DNA from: CAZJDV01 sp964544865
GTDB taxonomy: Bacteria; Chloroflexota; Dehalococcoidia; Lucifugimonadales; CAJWER01
Length of the DNA: 20,078 bases
Direction: 5' to 3'
Assembly (NCBI GenBank): GCA_964544865.1
Contig: CAZJDV010000045.1
Coordinates: 1-20,078, forward strand
Under the pieces are notes generated by a model that was given only the letters and a program-made list of their open reading frames with translations, did not search any database and had not been told where the DNA came from. Positions 7,192-15,086 of the stretch are shown piece after piece (the stretch's first letter is position 1; each line of letters begins with the position of its first letter). Position numbers and translations under genes: made by a program.

Positions 7192-9451
7192 CTGAGCACG
7201 CCATCCAGGCAGCGCTTTCGCATCATTGGACGGCGCACGCCCAAGATCGACGCCGTCGACAAAGTCACCGGACGGGCGCGGTTCGGGTCCGACGTCACGC
7301 TGCCGCGAATGCTGGTGGGCAGGGTACTTCGCAGCCCGCTCGCTCACGCGCGGATCAGGGGGCATCGACACGAGCAGGGCCGAGGCCGCGCCGGGGGTCA
7401 TGGCCGTGATAACTGGCAAGGACCTGCCCACGCTTACCCCCGGAGACCTGGCCCCACTAGGCGTGGTGACCGTGGCCGACTGCTACCACAGCAAGGAGAT
7501 AATGGCCAGGGACAAGGTGCTGTTTCACGGCCTCGGCGGACGATGCCCTAGCCCTTATCGACGTGCGCTACGAGGAGCTGCCTCACGTGCTGGATCCCAT
7601 CGAGGCCATGAAGCCCGGCGCCGTACTGCTGCACGATGATCTCCGTACGAAGGACGCGGCGGAGACCGCCGACGCACCCAGCAACATAGGCGAACACCTC
7701 GTGTACCATCGGGGCGAGGTCCAGGCGGGCTTCGCCGGCGCGGACACCGTGGTCGAGCGGACGTTCAAGACCCAGGTTGTGCACCAGGGCTACGTGGAGC
7801 CGGACTCGGAGGCCGCCCAGGTCGGTGCGGGCGGCAGGGTCACGGTCTGGGCGAACACCCAGGCCATCTACTCTCGGCGTATCAGTCTGGCCGTGACGCT
7901 GGACGTCGCGATCGACAAGATCAAGGTAGTCCCCACCGAGGTGGGCGGCGCATTTGGCGGGAAGGAGACCGCGCGTGTCAGCACCCTCTGCGTCGCCCTA
8001 GCGCGCAAGGCCGGCCGGCCCGTGCGCATCACTCTGAGCCGGGAAGAGGTCTTCAGGGGCACCGGGCCCGGCAACGCCATAGTGGCCATTGTCAAGGTCG
8101 GCGCCAGGCGCGACGGCAAGATCACCGCCATACAGGGCCGCCTCGTCTTCGATGCCGGCGGGTTTCCGGGGGCGCCGATCTCCTCGGCCATACGGCGTGT
8201 CTCCTCCCACTACCGTACCGCAAATCTGAAGATCGACGCCTACGAGGTTGTAACCAACAAGCCTCACGTGGGCTCCTACCGCGCGCCGGGAGGCACACCC
8301 ACCGCCTTCGCCCTGGAATCGGTCGTGGACGATGTCGCCGATGCCTTGCACATCGCCCCCCTCGAGTTCCGGCTCTTGAACGTGTCGCGCGCTGGCGATC
8401 CGATGCCCGATGGTCTCCAGCTCTCCACCGTGAGTCTGGTGCAGGTGTTGGAGCGAGTGAAACGCCACACGTGCTGGACCGCCCCGCTTACCGGCCCGGA
8501 CCGGGGCCGCGGCATAGCACTCGGCCTCTGGAATATGCCCGGCGGCATGACAAGCTGCCATATCGTTCTCAACGGCGACGGTTCTGTCACGCTGGTGATC
8601 GGGACCGTGGACCTGTCCGGCACGCGCACCAGCCTGGCCTTGATAGCCGCAGAGTACCTGGGTCTGGAGCTCGACGACGTGCGGGTCGTCATCGGCAACA
8701 CGGACATGACGGCTTACTCCGACGCCAGCGCGGGAGACAAGGTCACCTACGTCATGAGCAAAGCGGTCCAGGAGGCCAGCCGTGACCTGATGGCCCAGCT
8801 CAGGCGGCTGGCCGCGAAGGACTTCCACATACCGTTGGAGGATGTTGTCTACGAGCGCAAGCTGTTCTGGGTAAGGAGCGAACCCGCGATGGAGAGAACG
8901 CTGGCGGAGCTGGCGGCGGGCTCGGAGCGAGGCAGAAAAGCTGTGATAGGCCGCGGCAGCGCCAACTACCCCGCCGGACCTGTGGCCATCGCGCCCAACG
9001 CAACGGCCCACGTGGTCGACGTGGAGGTGGATCGCGAGACCGGCAAGGTCCGGATCCTCAGCTACACCACGTTCCAGGACGCCGGCCTGTCCGTCAATCC
9101 GGACCAGGTGGAGGGACAGATGCAGGGCGGGGCCACGCAAGGTATGGGTGGGCGCTGTCGGAGGAGTATGACTTCGACGAGAAGGGCGTGATGCGCAACG
9201 CCAGCCTGCTCGACTACCGCCTGCCGACGGCCTTGGACGTTCCCTTTATTGGGACCGAGGTCCTGGAGGAGGCATCCCCCGACCACCCTCTCGGCATACG
9301 GGCCGTCGGCCAGGTGCCGATAGTACCGCCTGCAGGGGCCATCGCCAACGCGGTCCGCAACGCCGTCGGCGTCCGGCTATGCGAGCTGCCGATGAACCCG
9401 GAGCGCGTCTTCCGGGCGCTGAAACAGGCGGAGCGGCAGTCGCCTCGGTAG
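7192..9451 (+). pseudogene. Xanthine dehydrogenase-family molybdopterin-binding subunit, three frame breaks
   Basis: This is the large Mo-cofactor subunit of a xanthine dehydrogenase/aldehyde oxidase-type hydroxylase. AAGGAG (7180-7185) precedes a CTG at 7192; an in-frame ATG lies further up at 7135. Segment 1 (IIGRRTPKIDAVDKVTGRAR) shifts in a G run at 7358-7362, one G too many. Segment 2 (APGVMAVITGKDLP to VLFHG) ends near 7530, where about a dozen expected residues (the HG-x-PVAAVAA region) are missing and the frame changes. Segment 3 carries GGAFGGKE, HVGSYRAPGG and GGATQGMG and breaks at 9146-9150, one base short. Segment 4 ends in VGQVPIVPPAGAIANA, where the catalytic Glu of the usual VGExP is Gln (codon 9311-9313). 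The repaired length, about 765 residues, is normal. No FAD or 2Fe-2S partner subunit is adjacent. Confidence 0.88.
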
Positions 9452-9524
9452 GCTGCGTGGCCGCCGACGCCCGCGCCCGCGAAACCCACACTCCGCGCCA
9501 CCTTGCGGCCGGCGCCCGGACTGC

Positions 9525-9890
9525 CTACGGGTCCGTATCGCCCGCACTGACGGCTATCTGCGCCCTCTCAAGGCCGCCCGTCATGCGAGCGATAAGCTCC
9601 GGCTCCACAATAGGCTTGCTGACGTAGTCGTCCCCGCCGGCGGCGAACACCTGCACCAGGGTTCGCGTATCCGTCTTGACGGTCAGGAAGAGCACCGGCA
9701 GTTCACTCCAACGCGGCTCGTTGCGGACCACGCGGCACAGGTCGATGCCGCTCATCCCTGGCAGGTCCACGTCCAGTACCAGCATGTCGGGCAACGTGTC
9801 CTCCAGGGTTTCCCAAAAACGTCTCGGGTCTAGCAGCGTCGTGGCTGCGAACCATCTGCCCTCCAACATCGCCGTCAGGCCCACCAGCAC
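9525..9890 (-). pseudogene. Second receiver-domain piece (response regulator)
   Basis: This receiver domain has the phospho-acceptor Asp in MLVLDVDLPGMSGIDLCRVV, the conserved Thr in LPVLFLTVKTD and the Lys-Pro pair in GGDDYVSKPIVEPELIAR. The open frame begins at an internal start (MLVGLTAML). The acidic pair lies upstream in another frame (KVMAMDDAP at about 9905-9925) and is cut off by one missing C near 9900. It ends at TAG 9527-9525 with no output domain, so the ancestral protein ended in a receiver. It is convergent with the xanthine-dehydrogenase pseudogene, 73 bp apart. Confidence 0.75.
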
Positions 9891-9912
9891 CAGGGGGCGT
9901 CATCCATCGCCA

Positions 9913-10218
9913 TTACCTTGCTATGCGTCGGCCGGTCCGCGCGAGAATCCCCACCACGTAATCCAGGACCTGGGCGGAAGACAACGACCTTTGCAGGAAG
10001 CCCTTCCCTCCAAGCCGCGGAACCTGGAGCCGGTCGTCGAACGACCCTGTATCCGCCATAGCCAGCACCGGTAAAGGCCAGGGGGCCTCGCTAAGCTCCG
10101 CGAGCGCCGAAATATTATTCCCCCACTCGTCGGCAAGCGATAGGTCTAGGAGGACGGAGCCGGGGCGCTGACGAGCGATCGCGTCCATGGCCGCCGTCAG
10201 ATCGTGCGCGACGTCCAC
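9913..10218 (-). pseudogene. First receiver-domain piece, degenerate
   Basis: This is a response-regulator receiver fold lacking its first beta-strand and acidic pair. VAHDLTAAMDAIARQRPGSVLLDLSLADEWGN holds the phospho-acceptor Asp (VLLDLSL). LPVLAMADTG follows, then GGKGFLQRSLSSAQVLDYVV, where the usual Lys-Pro pair reads Arg-Ser. It follows directly on the PAS-start remnant upstream. A frame change near 9945 leads into PTHSKVMAMDD, the acidic start of the second receiver. It is a fragment, not a free-standing regulator. Confidence 0.6.
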
Positions 10219-10448
10219 TGCATCCCTCGCGAGACTCCCGCCGTCACCAGCCGGTCCATCAAGAAGATCGCGTACGCAGCATCCTCCACCACGCGCCGGA
10301 ACCGATCCTCACTCGCCTTCAACGCCTCTTCGGCCGCCTGCGCCGGGCGATTCCCACTTGAAGGTCCACTTTTTGAGTTTCGAGCTGCCTTGACCGGTGA
10401 AATATGCTGATCAGCAACCCGACTAGACCGGAATGTAGCTGATTGTCT

Positions 10449-11048
10449 TCAGCAGATGGGCCGCATCGAACTCGAAGTCGAACAGCCGGCCGGAGAACGA
10501 CATGAACATGGCCTGCCCATGAAGCCTATAATCAGCGAGAGTACCAGCCAGTGCTCGAAGTCGTCGGTCCTCCATGCCCACTTACGCAGATAGCCGATCA
10601 GGGCCACCAGGAAGAACAGGGCGGGCACGAACTCCTCTGGACGGTGAAAAAGGAACTCGGAGTAGTAGGCCCTCGGTAGAGGCACGAACGCGAAAAAACG
10701 AAGCTCGATACGGTCAACTCCCCCGCGATCAGGTACCTCAATTCCCTCGCCGATCTCTCCCGGCTCTCCTGGCTTCGACTTACGTGTCCAATCGATCCAA
10801 CTCAGGAATAGGAGTACAGACAAGAATAACCGCGAGGCGATCCATCGCCACGGGATCAGCGACGATGGCGCCGCCGGGAGACCACTTGCGAAAATACTCG
10901 AGGTAACGATGGCGTGATGGCCATCGAGCAGGCCCGTGCCGACAAAGCCCGTCCCGATGAACAGGAAGGTGATATTCCTCCTGGCATAGAAGCGAAGCAT
11001 GGCCAGCGTGCCTACAAGAAGCGCTAGCAGCGTTGCGACGGCCTCCAT
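10449..11048 (-). pseudogene. Readable membrane-sensor piece of the fossil signalling gene
   Basis: This 199-codon open stretch encodes the multi-helix integral-membrane sensor of the degraded signalling protein. Several hydrophobic segments alternate with conserved-looking loops (RFYARRNITFLFIGTGFVG, LLDGHHAIVTSSIF, FFAFVPLPRAYYSE, FHRPEEFVP). It resembles the MASE-type domains that precede PAS, histidine-kinase or GGDEF modules. Its Met (11048) is internal: coding similarity continues upstream through a TAG at 11054-11052 (TEIH-stop-LMEAVA). After FMG (near 10514) one base is missing; adding it gives QAMFMSFSGRLFDFEFDAAH, the natural continuation, whereas the open frame gives an unnatural Cys/Ser-rich tail. 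The middle (PDRGGVDRIEL) is also out of frame; the neighbouring frame reads RYLIAGELTVSSF. Confidence 0.65.
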
Positions 11049-11250
11049 GAGCTAGTGGATCTCGGTGCTGCCCACCCACGAGGCGCCACGCAGAATGGGA
11101 TAGCTCGCCAGCAGCAGCATGAACACCAGGACGTAGGTGCCTGACCGCGATCGTCCTGCGGGCAGGCTCGATATGCTGGGGAAATTTCCCGTTCTCAACT
11201 GGACCCTCCCAGCTACGGTTCTTGAGAGTATCCGTGGGCAGCGGCGTCAC

Positions 11251-11713
11251 CCGGGAGAGCTGCTCCCATGGTAACGACGGGCCCGCCAGGGCGAGAAATC
11301 ACGCGGTATCTCGTCCCTTCCTCCAGACCCCACTCCGCGAGTGCCGATAACACCGAGCCTCTACGACGTTGCGCCAAAGGGACGCAGGGATATGTCCGTC
11401 GAATGAAAAGTACTAGCAAAATCCTAATCTGCATCGTGCTGGATTACAGTCGTATTCGCATCGCATGTGATTATAGTACCAGCACCGCTGGGGTGTTTGC
11501 AAAGCATATGAGCCAGTAACTAGACTGTGACATTCCGATTACGCCAGGGACCTCGATTGAGTCGGCCAGCAACGACTCTCGTCCGTATTGACCCGCCGCG
11601 ACCCAGATGCTAGCCTTCGAAACGACCGTCGCACCGCGGCGGCCTGTCGCCGACGCGGTGCGGCGCAGAACGATTATCGAAGTAGCTGAAACCAAGCGTG
11701 AAAGGGGCGAGCG
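11251..11713. other. Intergenic stretch between the fossil sensor and the VOC pseudogene
   Basis: These 463 bases lie between divergent remnants. The part around 11390-11520 is visibly more AT-rich than the surroundings. Short open frames on the minus strand (11213-11434 and 11471-11695) give no recognisable family. No terminator, tRNA or convincing promoter was identified. Confidence 0.45.
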
Positions 11714-12113
11714 GTGGAGCCAAGAATCAGCATCATCACGCTAGTCGTCGAATACCTGGTGCGCTCCGTGAGGTTCTATCGGGACGACCTGGGACTGCCG
11801 ATGGACCACGAGTCCGGCGAGGTCGCGTTCTTCCAGACCTCGGGCGCTCAGCTTGGTCTTTACCCGCGCAAGGCCTTTGCGCAGGATGCCGCGGTGCCCT
11901 CGGAAAGCCAGAGGTTCCGGGGCTTCACCATCTCCCATAATCTTCGCTCGCGCGAGGAGTGTGAACGCCGCCATGACCGAGGCCGAGGCGGCGGGCGCGA
12001 GGATCGTCAAGCCTGCCCAGGATGTCTTCTGAGGCGGCTTCTCAGGGTATTTTCCCGATCCCGACGGCTTCCTCTAGGAGATCGCCTGGACCCCCCACTT
12101 CGAGATCGACTAG
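11714..12113 (+). pseudogene. VOC-superfamily (glyoxalase/dioxygenase-fold) gene, frameshift plus two nonsense codons
   Basis: This small metalloprotein of the vicinal-oxygen-chelate superfamily starts at GTG 11714 behind AAAGGGG. The first frame reads ISIITLVVEYLVRSVRFYRDDLGLP, then GEVAFFQTSGAQLGLYPR and RFRGFTISHN. One extra base near 11960 shifts it. The continuing frame is VNAAMTEAEAAGARIVKPAQDVF, a TGA, GGFSGYFPDPDGFL, a TAG, then EIAWTPHFEID and the natural TAG at 12111-12113. Both nonsense codons fall where the family has Trp (VFWGG and FLWEIAW), so each is one G-to-A change from TGG. With one frameshift and two nonsense substitutions this is a real pseudogene of about 133 codons, the usual size of a single-domain VOC protein. 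Confidence 0.85.
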
Positions 12114-12259
12114 GGCTTTGCCGATATGTGCTGAACCGTGAACGTATCGCCTGTTCGCAGTCATGCCCTGGCGCAGGCGTCCGCATGAATACCTCCCATG
12201 TCCCAGATTCTCGTGATTCCGGCAGATAGATAAGGGAGAGCTCGTCAAGAAGAGAAGAG

Positions 12260-12673
12260 ATGGCCCGGTTCTAGCGGTTCACCACCAACCCGAGCAGTGT
12301 CTCCAGGGCCCTTGGCAGGAATTCGCAGATCGCCTGCGTCAAGACAGGGGAGCTGCTGTTCCTGGTCGGGCAGGTCGTCGTGGACACGGACGGGAACATG
12401 GTGGGCAAGGGCGACGCGGCGGCCCAGATCCGCCAGATATTCAAGAATATCGGCGACGTATTGAAGAGCGTCGGCGCCGGCTTCGGCAATGTGGTCCAGT
12501 TCACCACCTACCTGCCGGGGAGAGAGCTGGTAGAGCCGTTCCTGGAGGCCCGGACAGAGCTCGCCGACGAGCTCTATCTCGATGGGGACTTCCTCCCCTG
12601 CACACTTCTGATCGTCGCCGGGCTCCAGAGCGAGGAGCTGCTCGCCGAGGTCACGACCATCGCCGCTATTTGA
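12260..12673 (+). pseudogene. RidA-family protein with an amber codon at position 5
   Basis: RidA/YjgF proteins hydrolyse reactive enamine/imine intermediates made by PLP enzymes. From ATG 12260 the frame reads MARF, TAG (12272-12274), then RFTTNPSSVSRALGRNSQ, GELLFLVGQVVVDTDGNMVGKGD, AAQIRQIFKNIGDVLKSVG and NVVQFTTYLPGRELVEPF to the stop. The residues on both sides of the amber fit the family, where Gln (CAG) is likely, so this is probably one C-to-T change. The remaining 133 codons are open and conserved-looking. Re-initiation at GTG 12380 would make a 97-residue protein lacking the first strands, probably non-functional. The phosphotriesterase gene follows 53 bp later. The gene may be a very recent loss. 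Confidence 0.8.
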
Positions 12674-12726
12674 GCCCTAGCCGGGGCAGCAAACCCCACA
12701 TTCTCTCGAAGCTGAGGAGGCGCAAC

Positions 12727-13779
12727 GTGTCGAACTCCATCCCGTCGGGCAAGGTACAGACCGTGCTGGGACCGATCGCCCCGGAGGAGGTGGGCCCGAC
12801 CAGCATCCACGATCACCTGCTTCTCGATTTCACCTTCGCTTTCAAGCCGCCCGACGAGGCCACCGAGTACTTCAAGGCCTTCGAGCCGGTAACGATGAAG
12901 AACCTTGGGTGGGTCTGCTACGACCCGTTCAGGAACTTGGATAACCTGCTGACCATCGATGAGGACTCGGCCATCGCCGAGGTGTCGCTGTTCAAACGGG
13001 CCGGCGGCATGACCATCACCGACACGACCTCCGTCGGCATCAGACGCGACCCCCTGGCGCTGGCCCGCATCTCTCGCGCCACGGGGCTGAACGTTGTGAT
13101 GGGCTCCGGCTACTACATAGATCGGCTGCACCCGGAGGGCATGGACGGCAAGAGCGAGGAAGAGATTGTCGACGAGATCGTAGGCGACTTTTCCTCGGGA
13201 GTTGGGAGCACCGGCGTCAGGTCGGGCATCATCGGCGAACTGGGGTGCTCCTGGCCGATGACGGCGAACGAGCGCAAGGTGCTCAGGGCCGGGGCCAGGG
13301 CGCAAGAAAAGACCGGGGCTTCCATCGCAGTCCACCCGGGCCGGGACAAGACGGGGCCATTCGAGGCGCTTGGCATATTGGAGGAGGCCGGCGCCGACCT
13401 CAGCAGGGTCGTAATCGCCCACATGGACCGGACCATCCACGACATGGACACCGTGCTCCGGCTCGCCCGAAGGGGTTGCTACCTGGAGTGGGATTTCTTC
13501 GGCTGGGAAATCTCCCAGTTCTCGATGTCGGACATGGACATGCTCAACGACGCCCAGCGCCTTGGCTTCGTCAGGGCGCTCGCGGCCGAAGGGTATATCG
13601 AGAGGGTATTGATGGCCCAGGACATGTTCGGCAAGCACCGGCGTGTGGAATACGGCGGCCACGGCTTCGCACACATCCTCGAGAACATCGTCCCCAGGAT
13701 GCCCGACTACGGACTGTCGCAAGAGGACGTCGAGACCATCCTCGTAAGGAATCCAACGCGAATACTCACGCTGCTCTAG
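12727..13779 (+). CDS. Phosphotriesterase-family metal-dependent hydrolase
   Basis: This amidohydrolase-superfamily TIM barrel has about 350 residues. I chose GTG 12727: GAGGAGG ends at 12720, six bases upstream, while the longer in-frame extension to 12670 looks non-coding. Metal ligands in order: HxH at residues 28-30 (IHDHLL); the bridging acid at about Glu171 in GIIGELGCSWPMT; His203 in AVHPGR; His232 in VIAHMDRT; and Asp299 in LMAQDMFGK. The bridging position is Glu rather than the carboxylated Lys of classical phosphotriesterases, as in the E. coli homology protein Php. A lactonase, esterase or other small-molecule hydrolase role is therefore more likely than organophosphate hydrolysis. 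It lies 205 bp before the first DHDPS-like gene. Confidence 0.9.
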   Translation: MSNSIPSGKVQTVLGPIAPEEVGPTSIHDHLLLDFTFAFKPPDEATEYFKAFEPVTMKNLGWVCYDPFRNLDNLLTIDEDSAIAEVSLFKRAGGMTITDTTSVGIRRDPLALARISRATGLNVVMGSGYYIDRLHPEGMDGKSEEEIVDEIVGDFSSGVGSTGVRSGIIGELGCSWPMTANERKVLRAGARAQEKTGASIAVHPGRDKTGPFEALGILEEAGADLSRVVIAHMDRTIHDMDTVLRLARRGCYLEWDFFGWEISQFSMSDMDMLNDAQRLGFVRALAAEGYIERVLMAQDMFGKHRRVEYGGHGFAHILENIVPRMPDYGLSQEDVETILVRNPTRILTLL

Positions 13780-13912
13780 GCATGGGTTCAAGGAACTGGA
13801 CTCCCAGTGGCCTGAGCGGTATGGGGACCGCCAGGCTCACGACGGGGCCCGTTTCGGCGCCACATCTACTTCGACGGCTGGATTCTGACCACGGAATAGC
13901 CCGTCCAGGCGG

Positions 13913-13941
13913 TTGACTGTGGAGCGCGACGCCGTTACACT
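13913..13941 (+). promoter_or_regulatory. Sigma-70-type promoter before DHDPS-like gene 1
   Basis: TTGACT (13913-13918, five of six -35 bases), a 17-bp spacer and TACACT (13936-13941, four of six -10 bases) lie in the 205-bp gap after the phosphotriesterase gene. The implied transcript starts near 13948, about 37 bases before the ATG. The DHDPS-like cluster may thus be transcribed separately from the genes upstream. Confidence 0.5.
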
Positions 13942-13984
13942 CGCAACCGACCACAGCGCACGAACCCAAACGAGGAGAACAGAG

Positions 13985-14950
13985 ATGACCGACCCGCGCC
14001 GAGAAAAGCTGATGGGAGCCGTAGTGTCCCTACCAACATTCTGCGACCAGAACCACAAGCTGCAGTTGGACAAACAGCGAAAGCACATCCGCTGGCTGAT
14101 CGACAGCGGCCTCAAGGAGGGCAACGGAGTGCTGCTGATCGCCGGGGGCTACGGAGAGGGCTATTTCGTCGAGGACGAGGAGCTGTTTGCCCTTATCGAC
14201 GTCCTGGTCGACGAGGCNNNNNNNNNNACCATGGTCGGGATCTTCGATCTAAGCGCCAGGGCGGCGGCCCGGAGGGCGGCGTATGCCGGCGAGGCAGGGA
14301 TCGATTTCATCGAGCTGGGGATGCCCCACTACTCGGGACCATCGGAGGACGATGTCTTCCTGTTCCACAAGTACATCAACGACAGCGCCGACATCGGCAT
14401 CATGACATACAACAACTTCTGGGTCATGCCCACCGGGTTCGAGCTCACACGCGGCTTGTTCGAGCGCTTCACGGAGCTGGAACACGTCGTCGGCTTCAAG
14501 TGGAGCTCGTCGACCGTCACCCACTACCTGGGCATACTAAAGCTCTTCGGTGACCGATTCAACTTCATCGACAACGCCATGACGAACTCGCTGGGCGCCC
14601 GGAATGGAATGCGGGGCTTCGTCGATTTCTATGGAAATGTGGCTCCCAGGCTGACCGCGAGAAAGTGGGAGCTATTCAGCGGCAGTAGGTATGATGAGCT
14701 CGACAAGCTGCTTTATAAGCTGCATTTCGACGCCGACAACGAGCTGAATACACCGGACGCACCCGGCTTCTCCAGCGTGGCAGACGGCGTTTATGGCCAC
14801 CTGAGGTGGAGGCAAATGGGGCTGGACGCCGGTCCCAACTTCCCAGCGCAGGCCCAGCCTTCGCAGGCCTACGTCGAGCACTCGCGTAAGATCATGGAGG
14901 CCAGCGGCATCATGGAGTGGGTCGACTGGGACCAGTCCCTACTAGGGTAG
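13985..14950 (+). CDS. Dihydrodipicolinate synthase-fold (DHDPS/NAL) protein 1
   Basis: This class I aldolase/lyase-fold protein starts at ATG 13985 behind AGGAG (13973-13977). Residues near Tyr142 (IGIMTYNNFW) and Lys172 (VGFKWSSST) match the catalytic Tyr and Schiff-base Lys of the family. The DapA Thr-Thr motif (GTTGE) is replaced by AGGYGE, and the DapA Arg that follows YNxP is absent, so lysine biosynthesis is unlikely; a related oxo-acid or sugar-acid lyase is plausible. A 10-N gap (14218-14227) falls after VDEA. The frame is open across it, but alignment with the paralogue suggests two codons more than the gap allows. The C-terminus SGIMEWVDWDQS is shared with protein 2. The two are tandem duplicates 136 bp apart and similar end to end. 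Confidence 0.87.
   Translation: MTDPRREKLMGAVVSLPTFCDQNHKLQLDKQRKHIRWLIDSGLKEGNGVLLIAGGYGEGYFVEDEELFALIDVLVDEXXXXTMVGIFDLSARAAARRAAYAGEAGIDFIELGMPHYSGPSEDDVFLFHKYINDSADIGIMTYNNFWVMPTGFELTRGLFERFTELEHVVGFKWSSSTVTHYLGILKLFGDRFNFIDNAMTNSLGARNGMRGFVDFYGNVAPRLTARKWELFSGSRYDELDKLLYKLHFDADNELNTPDAPGFSSVADGVYGHLRWRQMGLDAGPNFPAQAQPSQAYVEHSRKIMEASGIMEWVDWDQSLLG
14218..14227. other. Scaffold gap (10 N) inside DHDPS-like gene 1
   Basis: Ten N characters interrupt the gene between VDEA and TMVGIFDLSAR. The paralogue has AKGETPS where this gene has A, three unknown codons and T. The true gap is therefore more likely about 16 bases than 10, if the two proteins align without indels here. Confidence 0.95.
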
Positions 14951-14980
14951 CGCCGGCGCCGCACTTCGAAGCCAGGAGTC

Positions 14981-15048
14981 ACCACGGAGGACACGGAGAT
15001 CACAGAGATCACAGAGATATGAGGTTTCCAAGGCGGGTTCTCTGTGAT
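14981..15048. repeat. Intergenic tandem/inverted repeat between the DHDPS-like genes
   Basis: The gap between the two DHDPS-like genes holds CCACGGAGGACACGGAG, then two tandem copies of gatcacaga (14998-15006 and 15007-15015). Further on is ctctgtgat (15040-15048), the reverse complement of atcacagag, which occurs at 14999-15007 and 15008-15016. A hairpin can form with either copy. The CACGGAG/CACAGAG style resembles short dispersed intergenic repeats seen in many environmental genomes; whether it recurs in this genome cannot be seen from this window. Confidence 0.65.
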
Positions 15049-15086
15049 TTCGCTTCGCGGTCTAGAACAGAAGGAGAATAGAGAAT

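Larger units (their letters stand above)
9525..11250 (-). pseudogene. Fossil membrane sensor / PAS / double-receiver signalling protein
   Basis: Joining frames on the minus strand reconstructs one degenerate protein. In order it has: an N-terminus from GTG 11250 with a hydrophobic segment TYVLVFMLLLASYPILRG; a multi-spanning membrane sensor (LIPWRWIASRLFLSVLLF, HRPEEFVPALFFLVALIGYL, FEHWLVLSLIIGFMG); a last membrane helix LVGLLISIFHRSRQL and linker; the first residues of a PAS domain (EEALKASEDRFRRVVEDA); a receiver domain (SVLLDLSLADEWGNN); and a second receiver. Defects seen: frameshifts near 11170, 10514, 10425, 10340, 9945 and 9900; compensating shifts around 10693-10750 (A6 run); TAG at 11054-11052; and a deletion near 10240-10255 that joins the PAS start directly to a receiver. 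Any histidine-kinase or other core between PAS and receiver is gone. Entries for the readable pieces follow. Confidence 0.75.

Noticed and set aside
7998..9140. 380-codon open frame on the minus strand across the xanthine-dehydrogenase gene
   Set aside because: His/Arg/Gly-rich antisense shadow; the plus strand carries clear Mo-cofactor motifs.
12574..13791. 405-codon open frame on the minus strand, antisense to the phosphotriesterase-family gene
   Set aside because: Low-complexity composition and no motifs, while the plus strand has all metal ligands and a good ribosome site.
14998..15016. Possible CRISPR-like or phage attachment repeat
   Set aside because: There are only two 9-bp units with no spacers and no cas or integrase genes nearby.
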